DNA of 64,000 nt. It comes from Paralithodes platypus. Its lineage: Eukaryota > Arthropoda > Malacostraca > Decapoda > Lithodidae. The DNA is taken from positions 45,973,403-46,037,402 of the forward strand of contig CM064492.1 of the NCBI GenBank assembly GCA_032716605.1, in the 5' to 3' direction. Positions 33,834-44,942 of this stretch are shown piece by piece. The translations under genes were made by a program, and so were the position numbers. The notes below the pieces were generated by a model. It searched no databases and had not been told where the DNA came from. It saw only the letters and a list, made by a program, of their open reading frames with translations. Within the stretch, counting starts at the first letter, position 1. The number at the start of each line of letters is the position of its first letter.

Positions 33834-34696
33834 ATTGTTGTTGTTGCTGTTCCCTAAGCTGCCTGGCCGAACAGCCCCGAGTCCTTAAGGAAGGCCATGG
33901 CCACGGTCGGGCTCTCCCACAGAGCTCTCAAAGAGTGTAAATTGTGTTGTTGGCGTAAGTGGTTGTGTGAAATGCAGTCTTCTATGATGTGTTTAATGGT
34001 ATCGGGTGCTGTGTTACAACCTGGGCAGGTGTCGACGACGGAGTCATCCAGTCTCTTCTGATAGCTCAGAAGAGCTGGATGGTGTCTGCATCTCAGCCTG
34101 GCCAGGTGGACTCTGTTCTCGCGAGGAAGGGAGGATTCAGAAGGATGGATTTCGGGAGGTCGTGCTTGCAGCTGCGTGTTGTCTATGAGTGAGTGGATGG
34201 AACGGCGAGTGATATGAGTATGGATGTGCTTCCGGAAGTTGGTTTAGGGTGGGCAGGGAGGGAGAGAAGACAGTATTTGTGTGTGATAGCGTGTGCTGGG
34301 TGTTGTTTTGATATTTCTTGGTGTCTGTGGGTGTGTTGCCATGTAGTGTAGTGGGTGGTGTTGATTCGTGGAGGCTGCTGCCAGGAATTGAGTGCCTCTC
34401 ATGTCTAGATGATCTTTGACTTTGAGGACTTTGGTTTCTTGATGTAGGTGATCTGTGGGTGTAGTAGCTGTGCATCCTGTGATGATTTTCAGGGCTTTAT
34501 TTTGAATCGTCTGTAAGGTCTTATGATGTGTTTCAGCTAGGTTAGAAGCCCAGGCCGGGCTTGTGTATTCCGTAACTGATCTTATGTATTGTTTGAAGAC
34601 TGTGGTGGTGGTTTCTTTGTTGTGTCCAAATTTTGTGTGGGCAAGTGATCTGAGGGCGTTAAGTCTGGGTGTCAGTTTCTTTTTCGTGTTTGTGGT
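33834..34696 (-). mobile_element. LINE-D copy 2, severely 5'-truncated
   Basis: It has the same tail (GTT-rich at 33834-33850) and the same 3' region as 31441-32300, with only a few differences per hundred bases. It stops at 34696, where the LINE-C frame resumes. The two copies lie head to tail in the same orientation, which suggests two insertions at nearly the same spot. Confidence 0.88.
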
Positions 34697-36529
34697 GGTG
34701 ACCAGAGAAAACTTTACGGCATTCTGAGAAACTTACTTGGGAAAAAAAATTTCATCTTCAAAACCTGCATCAGTGTGTGATATGAAGCTTGCCTCAGATT
34801 TTCCCTCCTTCTTTAGTTCCAAGGTATCGGGTATACGCGATGAATTAAATATATGTAACGTGCCAGATGATTTCTCTGTTAGGTTCCAAACTCACCACAG
34901 CAATTATTTGACTATTTCCACCTTCCAACCAGTTGAGGTCAGTGATGTTCTTTGCTATATTAGGAACTCTAAAAAAACTTTTGCAATCTTGATCCTCTCG
35001 ATGTATCAAGGTTGCAGGACGTTTATGAACACGCAGCCGACCTTGTTTGTAGAATCATTAATAAATCGTTCTCTGAAGGTACATTTCCTCAGACTGAGAA
35101 ATCAGCTATTGTACATCCTCTCTTTAAAAAATCAGGTCTTGACGTGCAGGACTTGTCAAGCTACCGCCCAGTCTCTAATTTGTCATTCCTCTCTAAGATT
35201 ATGGAACGTGCTATCCTAGACCAGCTACTACCTGTGTTGGAGGCCAACAGGACTATTCCCCACTTTCAATCTGCTTATAAGAAACATCACTCTACCGAGA
35301 CCGCTCTTTGTAGGGTTCATAACGATCTGGTGATGGAGTGCTGTGCCGGTAACTCATCTCTATTGGTCTTGTTGGATCTCTCTGCTGCTTTTGACACGGT
35401 CGATCATCGGTTGTTGCTAGACGACCTACAGCAGTCCGGAATTAGTGACAGGGCACTTGCTTTGCTTGAATCATATTTGTCTAATCGAACCCAATCAGTG
35501 ATGGTGGGTGATGCTATGTCTGATCCAGTTTCTCTACTGTGTGGGGTGCTTCAGTGTTCTGTGCTGGGCCCTATTCTATTTGCTGTGTACACAAGCAGTC
35601 TGGCATCTCTTCTTCGTGCCCATGGATTATCATATCATTTTTATGCTGATGACACTCAAGTATATGTTAAGATAAATGATGTAGGAGATATAAAGGACAG
35701 AATGAAAATTTTGATGTCGGATTTAAAGATCTGGATGGTTCGCAGAAAGCTGAAACTGAACGATGAGAAAACTGAACTAATTGTTATCCATGGAAACAGG
35801 AGGACTGGTGTCAACGACTTTGGATCACTTAACATTGGTGAAGCAGAACTCTCTCCTGCTGTGTGTGTCAAGAATCTTGGTGTGTTCTTTGACTCAAAAC
35901 TTAGTTTTACAAAGCAAATTGATCAAATAGTCAAAACTTGCAACTACCAGATTCGTAACTTATATGCTGTCCGAAAATCGCTGGACAAACAGTGTCTTTT
36001 GACACTGATTCACTCTCAAATCATGTCTCGTATAGACTATTGTAACTCTCTATGGTTTGACCTACCCAAATATTTGCTACGAAAACTGCAGTCAGTAATA
36101 AATCGTGCTGCTCGACTGGTTTTTGGCCTCCCACCTAGAACGCCTACTACATCGAGTTTGATTGAGTTGCATTGGCTCCCGATTAAGGCCAGAATTGAGT
36201 TCAAGCTTTGTCTTATGGTTTTCAAAGGGGTTAAGTTTGGTGAGCCTAAATACCTGGCTGAACTTTTGCTCCCCCAACGGGATCGACCTTGTATGTCTCT
36301 GCGCAGTGGGGATGATCTTTTGAGATTGGATGAGCCTACCGTTGCTTATCAGTCGGCTTTTGTATCTCGTGCTTTCTCCCACACGGCTCCAAGGTTGTAT
36401 AATCGGTTGCCGGACTGTATTAAGCAGTCTATATCTGTTGAGTCCTTCAAGAAGCATTTAAAGACCTTTATGTTTCAAAAGTGTTACGACCTGGGGAATG
36501 GTGTAGTGACAGATGATTATAGAGTTTAG
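34697..36529 (+). pseudogene. LINE-C ORF2, reverse transcriptase region
   Basis: The frame resumes with KLYGILRNLLGKKISSS. A frameshift near 35000 follows, and then a 505-codon ORF (35012-36529) is open. Motifs are SSYRPVSNLSFLSKIMER, SAYKKHHSTETALCRVHND, LLDLSAAFDTVDH, and GVLQCSVLGPILFAVYTSSL in the place of the usual PQGS. Then come the catalytic FYADDTQVY, KNLGVFFDSKLSF and SRIDYCNSLWFDLP. The last part, ARAFSHTAPRLYNRLPD-like, is typical of CR1/L2 LINEs. The PQGS to LQCS change and the frameshift mean it is dead, although the C-terminal two-thirds is strikingly open. Confidence 0.85.
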
Positions 36530-36680
36530 TGGTTATAATTATTGTATTAATAACTGTGTAAATTGTGTTGTAAATATGTTAATGTAGTTTTATTGAAATT
36601 GTGTTTAGTGTTTGAGCGCTTGCGAATTCATTTTGAAGATTGAGCACTCTTTTAAATAAGTAAAATTATTATTATTATTA

Positions 36681-38058
36681 ACTTTGCGCGGGATGTGCGG
36701 GGGGCACAGCCCCTCGCTTCATAACAGGGGGTCCGGGGGGCGTAGCCCCCTGGCCGCCGGAGAAATGTTGAGATGTGAAGGTAAATATATGCACAATACA
36801 TGCTCAAAATGTATTAAAAGGAATGAATAATATTGTAAGGAAAAGGGATGTTATGTATGTTTACTGGTGTTTAATCAGGATACTAGGGGAGCTGGCTGCC
36901 TGTACTCCAGTCTCAAAGGGATTCACTTCAGGTCCACTAATATAGGTACCGGTATTGAAAACAGGTTTTTAAATTATTCTTAGCAGTCCCTGTTTTAGTT
37001 TTGTAACTTTTGTCCAATAAAGATTTAATGTATATTTGGTGTTGCATTCCAAGAACTATTACATACTTAATTTATATCCTTTCATATGATACATGAGTTA
37101 CTGTAGAGTACTGGTTAAAATACATACCGGTACCAAGTTTCAAGAATAAACTTTGATTAGAACATTTGTTTGTCTATTATTTTCCCTGGTCCGAGTAAAA
37201 AATACCTGGGTAGGCTATTCATGGGTTAAGTACAATCAGTAGGAACGTAGAAACTTACCTTAATTTTCACAACTGTAAAAGACTCAAGATTCTGCTAGGC
37301 TAATTCCGAAAATATTCAATCAAGTCTCCGTTACCCCCGTGAAGTCAGGTTATAGTAATGACAAGACATACCAATTATATATGTTAGTTAGCGGGTGTGT
37401 GGCCAGTGTGGACTGTGGGGATAGTGGCAGCCCCCACTTTGGACACTAAAGGACTAAGTAAAGTTAGGTTAGGGTAAGGTAATGCAAATTATCTACTCAT
37501 AACATGATAAACAATTTAACAATAAACTACTGTACTATATTCCTTGAAGAAATACAAACAAATAATTATACATAAGGCTGCAGAAAGATTCTTTAGTGAT
37601 ACCCAAGTCATGGCCGGGATTCCGGGAAATCTATAAATGCACTGTAGGCGGTAGGCCTAGCTGCTGCCTGTACACTTATTAAATTGTACCGGTAATCTGG
37701 CTAAAAAGTTACCGGTATACAAAATGAGAACATAGAGGCAGGGTGCAGATCCCACTTTGGACACAAAGTTTAGACTTTGGTTAGGGTAAGTTATTGCAAA
37801 TCTTCCACTCATTATATAAACTACAATAAAATAAGATACCAGTAATACCTACTGTAGCCTATAGCCTATACCTTGAAAACAAAAACAAACGGTAAGACTG
37901 CGAAAGTATTCTTCAGTGATAGGCCTACCTAAATCATGGCCGAAAACTATATAAATGCACTGTAGGGCGGCAGGCTTAACCTAGGCTATACAGTACAGTA
38001 CCGGTACAGTGTACACTCTTTATTAAATTGTGCCGGTACTCTGGCAGAAAATGTTATA
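36681..38058. other. Low-copy intron with GC-rich palindromes
   Basis: At 36693-36760 there are two GC-rich hairpins (GCGGGGGGCACAGCCCCTCG and GGGGGGCGTAGCCCCC). Two related blocks (37380-37640 and 37720-37960) share GGGTTAGGGTAAG..TGCAAAT, CTACTCATAA-like and GGCCGGGATTCC-like motifs, so they look like a diverged duplication. A weak GC-hairpin plus GGTTA module lies at 37412-37480. No gene. Confidence 0.5.
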
Positions 38059-38070
38059 AGAACATAGGCT

Positions 38071-38596
38071 GGGCGGGTGCCCAACCCCGAAAGGAGTTGA
38101 AATAGGGGAGCTATCCCCCCGCCAAAGGCGGCTTTCTAGGGCCTTTCCTAGCTGATGCTGAGAGGATTGGGTTCTAGTCATGTGGTGATGGGCTGGTCTA
38201 TCAGAGTGAGAACTGCGCGATCTCTGCCATACCCATAGCTTACTCTGACTGTTCCTTTTACTTATATATCTTCTAGATCTCAAATGACTGCGTCTTATCC
38301 GTGGATTGACCTCCCTACTGCCAAGATTGGGAGCCAAAGCGTCACATTTTTCCCTTGCCCCTCAACTTTCCCTTCATAATTGCTGAGTGGCACAGGGCCT
38401 TGGGTGGGGCTTTGGTTTCCCGAGCGTTTCCGCACCCTCCTCAGCTCCCTGCCTTGGAGTGGCTTCGGTCACCCGGGCTTTGTTAGTGGTAAGCAGGGAG
38501 GGTTTTGTGGGGGTGCTCGTTTATGGCCTTGGCCTTGCTCGAGACCTTGGGGCTGTTCGGCCAGACAGCCTGGGGAACAACAACAACAACAACAGC
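38071..38596 (+). mobile_element. SINE-like element sharing the LINE-D 3' tail
   Basis: The 526-bp element lies between perfect 12-bp copies of AGAACATAGGCT (38059-38070 and 38597-38608). It ends GGGGCTGTTCGGCCAGACAG, CCTGGGGAACAAC and (AAC)n, almost identical to the 3' end of LINE-D. The 5' part is unrelated to LINE-D and has no long ORF or obvious tRNA, 5S or 7SL head. It is either a SINE with an unknown head or a LINE-D-driven chimera. Confidence 0.82.
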
Positions 38597-38608
38597 AGAA
38601 CATAGGCT

Positions 38609-40110
38609 AGCAGCAGACTTCACTTTGGACACTTAAGTTAGGTTAGGTTAGGACTGTCTGTTACGTACCGTTGGTAAGATCCTGTGTAGCGGGAACTGTT
38701 TTAAGATGCCTATTTACTAAGAAACATTGAACAATATCTTTAACCTAGCCTAGCCTAACCTAACCTTAACTAGTATATTAGTGGACTATTTATGAATGTA
38801 AAATGTAAAAAAATATTGTAACATTACCAAATTATTGAGATATAGCCTATGTACAGGTTCTCCCGCTACACAGGATTATATCCGTACCGTTTCATAGGTT
38901 TGAGCTTATATACCGGTACCGTACCTAAAAAAATAATGGTAAAGATGTAGTATTCGGGCGTAGGCTACCGCCTGCCAGGCCGTGCCTTAATTGTTTACAC
39001 TACTGTACTTGCATGTTCGCATCTATTTTGACTGTCGTGGGATACAATAATAAGTTGAGGAACTAGGCTAGATGAGAATTTCAACAAGTCCTGGGGAGGG
39101 GCAAGGCCGTGAGGGCTCCTCAATAAATCTATAGGCGGCCCCTATAATCCCACGGTATGACGGAAAACTGTTATTGTCATAGGCCATAGCCTAGCTAACC
39201 TTATTTTTTACTGTCTTTAACCTCAAATCTTCCTTGATCTTCATTAGCCTATCATAGCCCCACTAGTGGGGGGCAGTCTTAAGATTGTTGGATAACGGGT
39301 TTTCCTAAGCCTAATACGCCTAGCCTCAGCCTAGGCTACTCATTTCTGCTTCAAATCATCATAGGCCTAGGCTAATACAAGTAGGCCTAGGCCTATCTGA
39401 AAAATAATATGCTAATAATATGCTAGGATATTTATACAAAATCGCTGTTTGGTGCTTGCTAAAAGTCAGGTTTACCCAAAGCATCACCTTGAACTTATAT
39501 CTTATATATAATGAGTTCCCCAAGATTAATATGCACGATTTTAGAATTTGTAGGGCACTCGCAATTCACATGAAGTCAATGTTATATTCCAGCCCCTTAA
39601 TTCACTCTATTTTCCACAAAACTATCGGTAAATAACAGCTAAACACATTTCCATGTGTTCCACAAATGACAATAATTTACTGGCGCGAAACTAATGACGT
39701 CATCCAGTAGGAACACGATATTATCGAAACATAGTAAAATACCTTTTCGTTGCATCCATTGATCCTGTCATATATATACCCCTCAAAAAGCTGTAATTCA
39801 TCATAAAATCGTACTAATTTATAGCTTACCGAATTCGTCAAGGTCTTGCGCTTTGTGTCAAACACATAAAATTTATATTAATTCACTATTTTTGATAAAT
39901 TAGAGGCCCCTTAAAATTGATCCACCCGATGGAACAACACATATTTTGGCACAGGCTCTCACTGGATCATTTCTCGTCAGAAAACTAACATTCAAGCTTA
40001 AATTAATATTTCACATTATTCATTTCAGTCAATATATTAAACATATAGATTAGTTTAGTTAATATATACATAGTTTTAGATAAATATATATTATCCTTAA
40101 ATTTACATAT
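38609..40110. other. Low-copy intron with TTAGG-like runs
   Basis: Scattered GGTTAGG / CCTAACC and TAGGCCTA motifs only. I see no gene or clear transposon. Confidence 0.55.
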
Positions 40111-40112
40111 TA

Positions 40113-41060
40113 CAGTAAACTTCCGTTAATCCGAAGGGCAGCGGACCGGCCCTCGTTCGGATTAGTGGATTTTTCGGATTATCGGACTTTACCCCTATGA
40201 ACCTGTGTATGACGAAAACATTGAGGCATTAGGCCACCCAAATGACACAATGGTGCACACACACATATCATATGTTCATGAAATCACTTCAAAAGTTTAC
40301 CATTGTCATTGTAGCCTATTACCTACTTCAAAACATTCAGATTAATGGTCAAAGGAATCTGCTGATATAAACGTAAACACCATATGTCCGCATCGTCGTC
40401 TTCTTCTTCCGTCTACTAGCGAGTTTGTCTTGCTCTTGAAGATCAGATCAAATGTGGTTCGGGAAGTAATGCCTTAACAACGGCACTTCCCTGAGAGGTT
40501 CTTGTAATTTTCCTTTTGTGATTTTCCTTTTGTGACGTGCTCTGTTATATTATATTGTATTGAAAGCACCCTTGTCTTGTTGTCTTGAAAGCACCCTTGG
40601 GACGCTCCGATCACTGAACTATAAATAGTAGCGTATCGGAACGTCCAAAGGTGCGTTTTCAAGCTCAAGACTGAATGCGCTTGCAGAAAATGCGGTGCAA
40701 GCCAGTAGCGCATCGGAGCGTCCCAAGGATGCGTTCAAGAGCAAAACAAACTCTCTAGCAGACGATGTGGAAGAAGAAGGTGTTTACGTTTATATCAGTA
40801 GCTTTGACCATTAATCTGAATGTTTTGAAGTAGGTAATAGGCTACAATGACAATGGTAAACTTTTAAAGTGAATTCATGAACATATGATATGTGTGTGCT
40901 CCATTATGTGTCATTTGAGTGAAATAATGCCTCAAAAAGGGGACTTTGGGACTTCTTGAAATTCGGACCATCGGGTGAATTCGGATTTGGCCTCAAATTG
41001 AAATATTCGGACTATTGGGAGATTCGAATCATCGGTCGTCGGATTAACGGACTTTTACTG
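40113..41060. mobile_element. pogo/Tigger-type foldback element, 948 bp
   Basis: The ends are CAGTAAACTTCCGTTAATCC and, inverted, CAGTAAAAGTCCGTTAATCC. It is flanked by TA on both sides (40111-40112 and 41061-41062), as for pogo/Tigger elements. Almost the whole element is one long inverted repeat: 40280-40450 pairs with 40735-40905, including TGATATAAACGTAAACACC and its complement. The centre (40560-40740) is a second, inner palindrome around CTATAAATAG. It has no transposase. Confidence 0.85.
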
Positions 41061-41062
41061 TA

Positions 41063-41712
41063 TAACATTAGAGTGTCAATAAATTAGTTGTGTTCGTTTG
41101 ACTCAGCCTTCAGCGCAATATTACATTGGAGCGTAGGGGGACATTGGTGCCGAAGTCACGGTCACCTCATCCGAACTCAGTTGCAATTCCACAGTGTAAA
41201 CAAATAGTTCCGCGACTCCAAGCTCTGGATTTATCCGTATATATTTACATTAGGAGCTGCATTTGGACTTCAATTCAGGTGATATATAATAGTTCTAAGA
41301 TCATAGCAAGTGTAGAGTACAATGTAGGGCAAAACAACTATCGTTTGATGAGTTTAATGTAGAAATAGTAGAATGGCAGGTTTTGGTTTAGCGGGCTCCC
41401 AACTCTCATAACTCTGGCCCTGACAGCAGCTAATTTCAGATTTCAGGATCAATATTTTTTCAGATGTTAGTGTTCGGGATCACAAAGAAAATGGGCGAAT
41501 TTTGGCACACTGGTACTGTAATGACAAAATATGGGTTTAGGGAGCATGTTTTAATATTGCAAAATAATGGGTAAAAATTAATTTGCAGAAGGAAAAACAC
41601 CTTAAAACACACTAATCAATGAAGGAACTGATGAGAAAAAGGATTATAATACAAAAAACACATACGTGACCGAAAATCCAATTTGACCGTGATAACTCGC
41701 CCGACGCTCAGA
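41063..41712. other. Possible LINE-F 5' region and unassigned DNA
   Basis: No ORF. The part from about 41380 may be the LINE-F 5' UTR because LINE-F ORF1 starts at 41713, but I cannot place the element's 5' end. Confidence 0.35.
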
Positions 41713-43260
41713 ATGGCCGGGAATCCAAATGTAAACAAACCCGACCTTGAGTGCCGCACATGTGGTATTGTTTTTTCTGAGGAGCAACAGGAATACACAA
41801 TCCGCTGTGATGATTGTCTAAAATGGCTCCATTACTATTGCACTGGCCTACCTACCTTCCAATTACTCAACCTTGCCAAGTCTAATCGCAAATTTAGATG
41901 CAAAGACTGTTGCCTGGCGAAGTTCAGTGAGGAAGGTGAGTGGGTAGCTGAGGCAGAAACACAAGGAGCTACTAGAAAAATCAGGGGCCATTTCAAAGAG
42001 TAAAAGCAACCTCATCATGCCTCAAAAAGCTGCCAAACACCATCCACACGAGCAGTAGAAAGTGTAACCACAGACAAACTAGGCCTATCAAAATCGGTTA
42101 GCCTAGGCGAAATTCCAAGTTACTCCGACATGATCAAGCAGAACAGCACACCAACCTCAACCACCCAAAATAGGCCTAGGCCTAATGAAGAAGAAAGCCA
42201 ACACACCGCTGACAGCACACGCCCCCTGACCCCCCGAAACACACCAAAGTTCCCTCGACCCTGTAGATATTTCAAGAGAAACAACTGCAAGTACGTTGCA
42301 AGGGGAGACGGTTGTAGCCACAGCCACCCAAAGTCGTGCCCTAAGCTATATTATAACCCTCCAGCCTCGGCTATGTATTCTATAAATATTCCCCGAAACC
42401 CGGGGGATTTGGCCGAAAAAACGTCTGGCCTAGGCTACCGTATCTTTGTTATTTTGACTGCTTCCTCATTCCCAAGCATCCCCAAGCGTAGATGTGTTTC
42501 GTACCTGTAGAATGGCGTTGAGTAGAGCTCTAAGTCAACTGGTTCAGTTGTGATGACGATTTCCGTGGAGAGAACTTTGTGGCGATGTCAGCCATATGAG
42601 CCACTTTTCACTACTAAAACAACATACAGTCACACACAAACAAACGACGCCTCTCCTTCTTGTGTTAGGAGGTGCGCGGCGTCAGGCATACCGGCTGTGT
42701 TTATATGCGTCGGACGGACGGCTTTCAAAACAAGCTTACAGGCTTTCAAGCTGCCGGAGCCTCAGAGCCCTTCCGGGGTCCGCGGGCCGCGTTTGTTATG
42801 GGTGCCTCAGAGCCCAACCGAGTCTGATGAGTTAAGGCATGGCCTAGACAAGAAGCTAGGGTGCTCACTAGGGAGGAAATGCCCTGACTATCACCCAACC
42901 ATCTGCCGAGACTCGCTGAAGTTTCGCAAATGCTCCAATGAAAATTGCAGGCTCCCGCACATCAAAGGAACAAAACTAGGAAACAACGAGAAACACGCAG
43001 AAACCAAAAATGTGGCAAAATCAACACCAAAGGAAAGAAGTGCCAAAAAGCCACAACAACAACGTGCACCTGAACCAGCTCAACCCAGTCACAAACAATC
43101 CCCAGTCAGCCAGCCAGACCAGCCTTCTTTTTTAGAAACCTTCATGGAGAGGATCCTAGAATTGGAGCGGAAGTCACAGGAAACAATGGACTTCCTAATA
43201 GACAGACTGGAGAGGCTAGAATCAAGGGACAGGGGATGCGCAAACAGAATATACCACTAA
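41713..43260 (+). pseudogene. LINE-F ORF1: PHD finger plus CCCH zinc fingers
   Basis: The first part starts MAGNPNVNKPDLECRTCGIV. It has a Cys4-His-Cys3 pattern: CRTC, CDDC, then HYYC and CKDC. This is a PHD finger. A stop at 42001-42003 (or a frameshift) is followed by a Ser/Thr/Pro-rich stretch. Next comes CRYFKRNNCKYVARGDGCSH, a CCCH-type finger. MITE copy C interrupts here. After it the frame continues with LGCSLGRKCPDYHPTICRDS and CSNENCRLPH, at least one more CCCH finger, then a Pro/Gln-rich segment and a short coiled coil (FMERILELERKSQETMDFL) ending at 43260. PHD-type ORF1 proteins are known in CR1-group LINEs. The CCCH array is presumably the RNA-binding part. Confidence 0.8.
42357..42831 (+). 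mobile_element. TTAA-type MITE, copy C (diverged)
   Basis: The left end is CCCTCCAGCCTCGGC after ATAA, where TTAA has probably mutated. The right TTAA is at 42832-42835. It shares TTCCCCGAAACCCGGGGG and AAGCGTAGATGTGTTTCGTA with copy A, but the middle has drifted. It is the most diverged of the five copies and interrupts LINE-F ORF1. Confidence 0.75.
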
Positions 43261-44942
43261 GTACCTTCTGCTACGCAAACATTAGGGGTCTCTATCCAAA
43301 GACAGACCAAACAAAGACCCCAATGTTGAAGGAAATGGCCCATAAGGAAAACTTACTATTCCTCGCCCTAACAGAAACCCACCTGAACAGTGACCACCTC
43401 GATGCAGAAATCCACATAGAAGGATATACTGTATATAGAGCAGACAGGTTAAACATAAGTCACAGAGGGGTAGCAATATGTCAGGGATGAAGAAGCAGCA
43501 ACTACAGAAGAAATAGCAAGTTTCTCAAATGGGACCACAGAAATATTAATAGTTCTGATGAAAAAACAAGACCTGGTACTAGTAACAGCATACAGGCCAC
43601 CAAACACCACCCAAGAACAGTTCCGGGAAATGTCAGCAACAATCGAGGCAACCCTAGCGAATCTCCCCACAACCACTACTGAGGTCATCATCATGGGGGA
43701 CTTTAACTTCCCTCACATCAGCTGGCCAGACATGGAGATCAAAGGAGGAACCCAGGAGGACAAACAGCAAGCCATTATTCTGAAAAGAATAATTGAAAAC
43801 AATTTCCTCTCTCAGTGCATTCAGGAACCAACCAGAGGAAACAACATCTTGGACCTCATCATCACAAACAGCTTCAGTTTAGTTCACTCCTATGAAATAA
43901 ACAACACAATCATGTCAGATCACAAATTTATCACTGTACACACTGACATAAACAACCTGGCGACAATAAACATCTCACCAAAACAAACCGCGAATCAAGA
44001 ATCGCTGGGAGGACTCAACTTCTACAGCAGTGATGTCCACTAGGATGTGATCAAGACTGAGCTGCACGGAGTTAACTGGCACAGCTTGCTGCAGGGACAA
44101 GAAAATATTGACAAACTTCTAAGAAGCATCATTATAAAATGCATAGAAATCTGCAGCAAGCATGTACAGTACCAAAGAAAACAACAAGACTGAAGAAAAG
44201 CATCATACCCCTAGACAGACGAACTTTAACGAGACGGAGATACAACCTCAAGACAAAACTAAACAAAACCAAGCATCACCATACTCAGAACAAAATTCAA
44301 GCTCACATCGAGGAAATAGAAGGCAAATTGAAGATGTCACTCGAGGAACAAATGAAAAGAGAAGAAAGTAAAGCTATATCTAACATTAAAGCAAACTCCA
44401 GATATTTTTTCTTGTATGCTAACAAAAAACTAAAAACTGCATCCACAGTGGGTCCACTTACTAAAGAAAACGGTACCCCAACAAGTGACCCAAAAGAAAT
44501 GGCGAACATCCTCAAAGGCCAGTACGAAAGCGTCTTCAGTACACCCAAACCAGACAAGACTGTTACAGATCCGCTTAGCTTCTTTGAAGATGGCCCCAAT
44601 ACGGATCAGCAACTGTCATACATCACCATCACTGAAGAGGAAATAGTCGACGACATTGACAAGATCTACCCTGATGCAGCAGCTGGACCAGATGGCTTTC
44701 ATCCTCAACTACTGAAAAGATGCAAGCTTGAACTAGCAAAACCACTTCACTACCTCTGGTCCAAATAATTGGAAACCGGTACAGTACCAGAGATCCTAAA
44801 AAACGGAATAATAACTCCAATCCACAAAGGAGGAAGCAGAGGCCTTGCTAGACAATACAGACCAGTGGTACTGACATCCCATCTCATCAAGATCTGCGAG
44901 AGGGTTATCAGGAAAATAATGGTTGATTTCTTAGAAGCTAAT
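43236..44942 (+). pseudogene. LINE-F ORF2, endonuclease and start of reverse transcriptase
   Basis: The endonuclease begins FCYANIRGLYPKTDQTK and has LALTETHLNS, VTAYRPPNT, the catalytic IIMGDFNFPHISWP and the SDHKFITVH motif. Frameshifts lie near 43480 and 44040. The linker (44139-44768) is Lys-rich with IKANSRYFFLYANKK. The reverse transcriptase starts with AAGPDGFHPQLLKR, then a stop at 44766-44768, and continues with IITPIHKGGSRGLARQYRPV. It is cut by the inverted RTE at 44943. Confidence 0.82.

Larger units (their letters stand above)
28593..36680 (+). mobile_element. LINE-C, CR1/L2-like retrotransposon with nested inserts
   Basis: The order is ORF1 (28747-30357), endonuclease (about 30382-31440), reverse transcriptase (34697-36529) and a 3' UTR ending in (ATT)n at 36669-36680. 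It is interrupted by MITE copy B (29547-30006) and by two LINE-D copies (31441-34696). The 5' limit is uncertain and may reach the U4-like sequence at 28387. It is inserted in PGAP1 intron 1 in the gene's own orientation. Confidence 0.8.
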
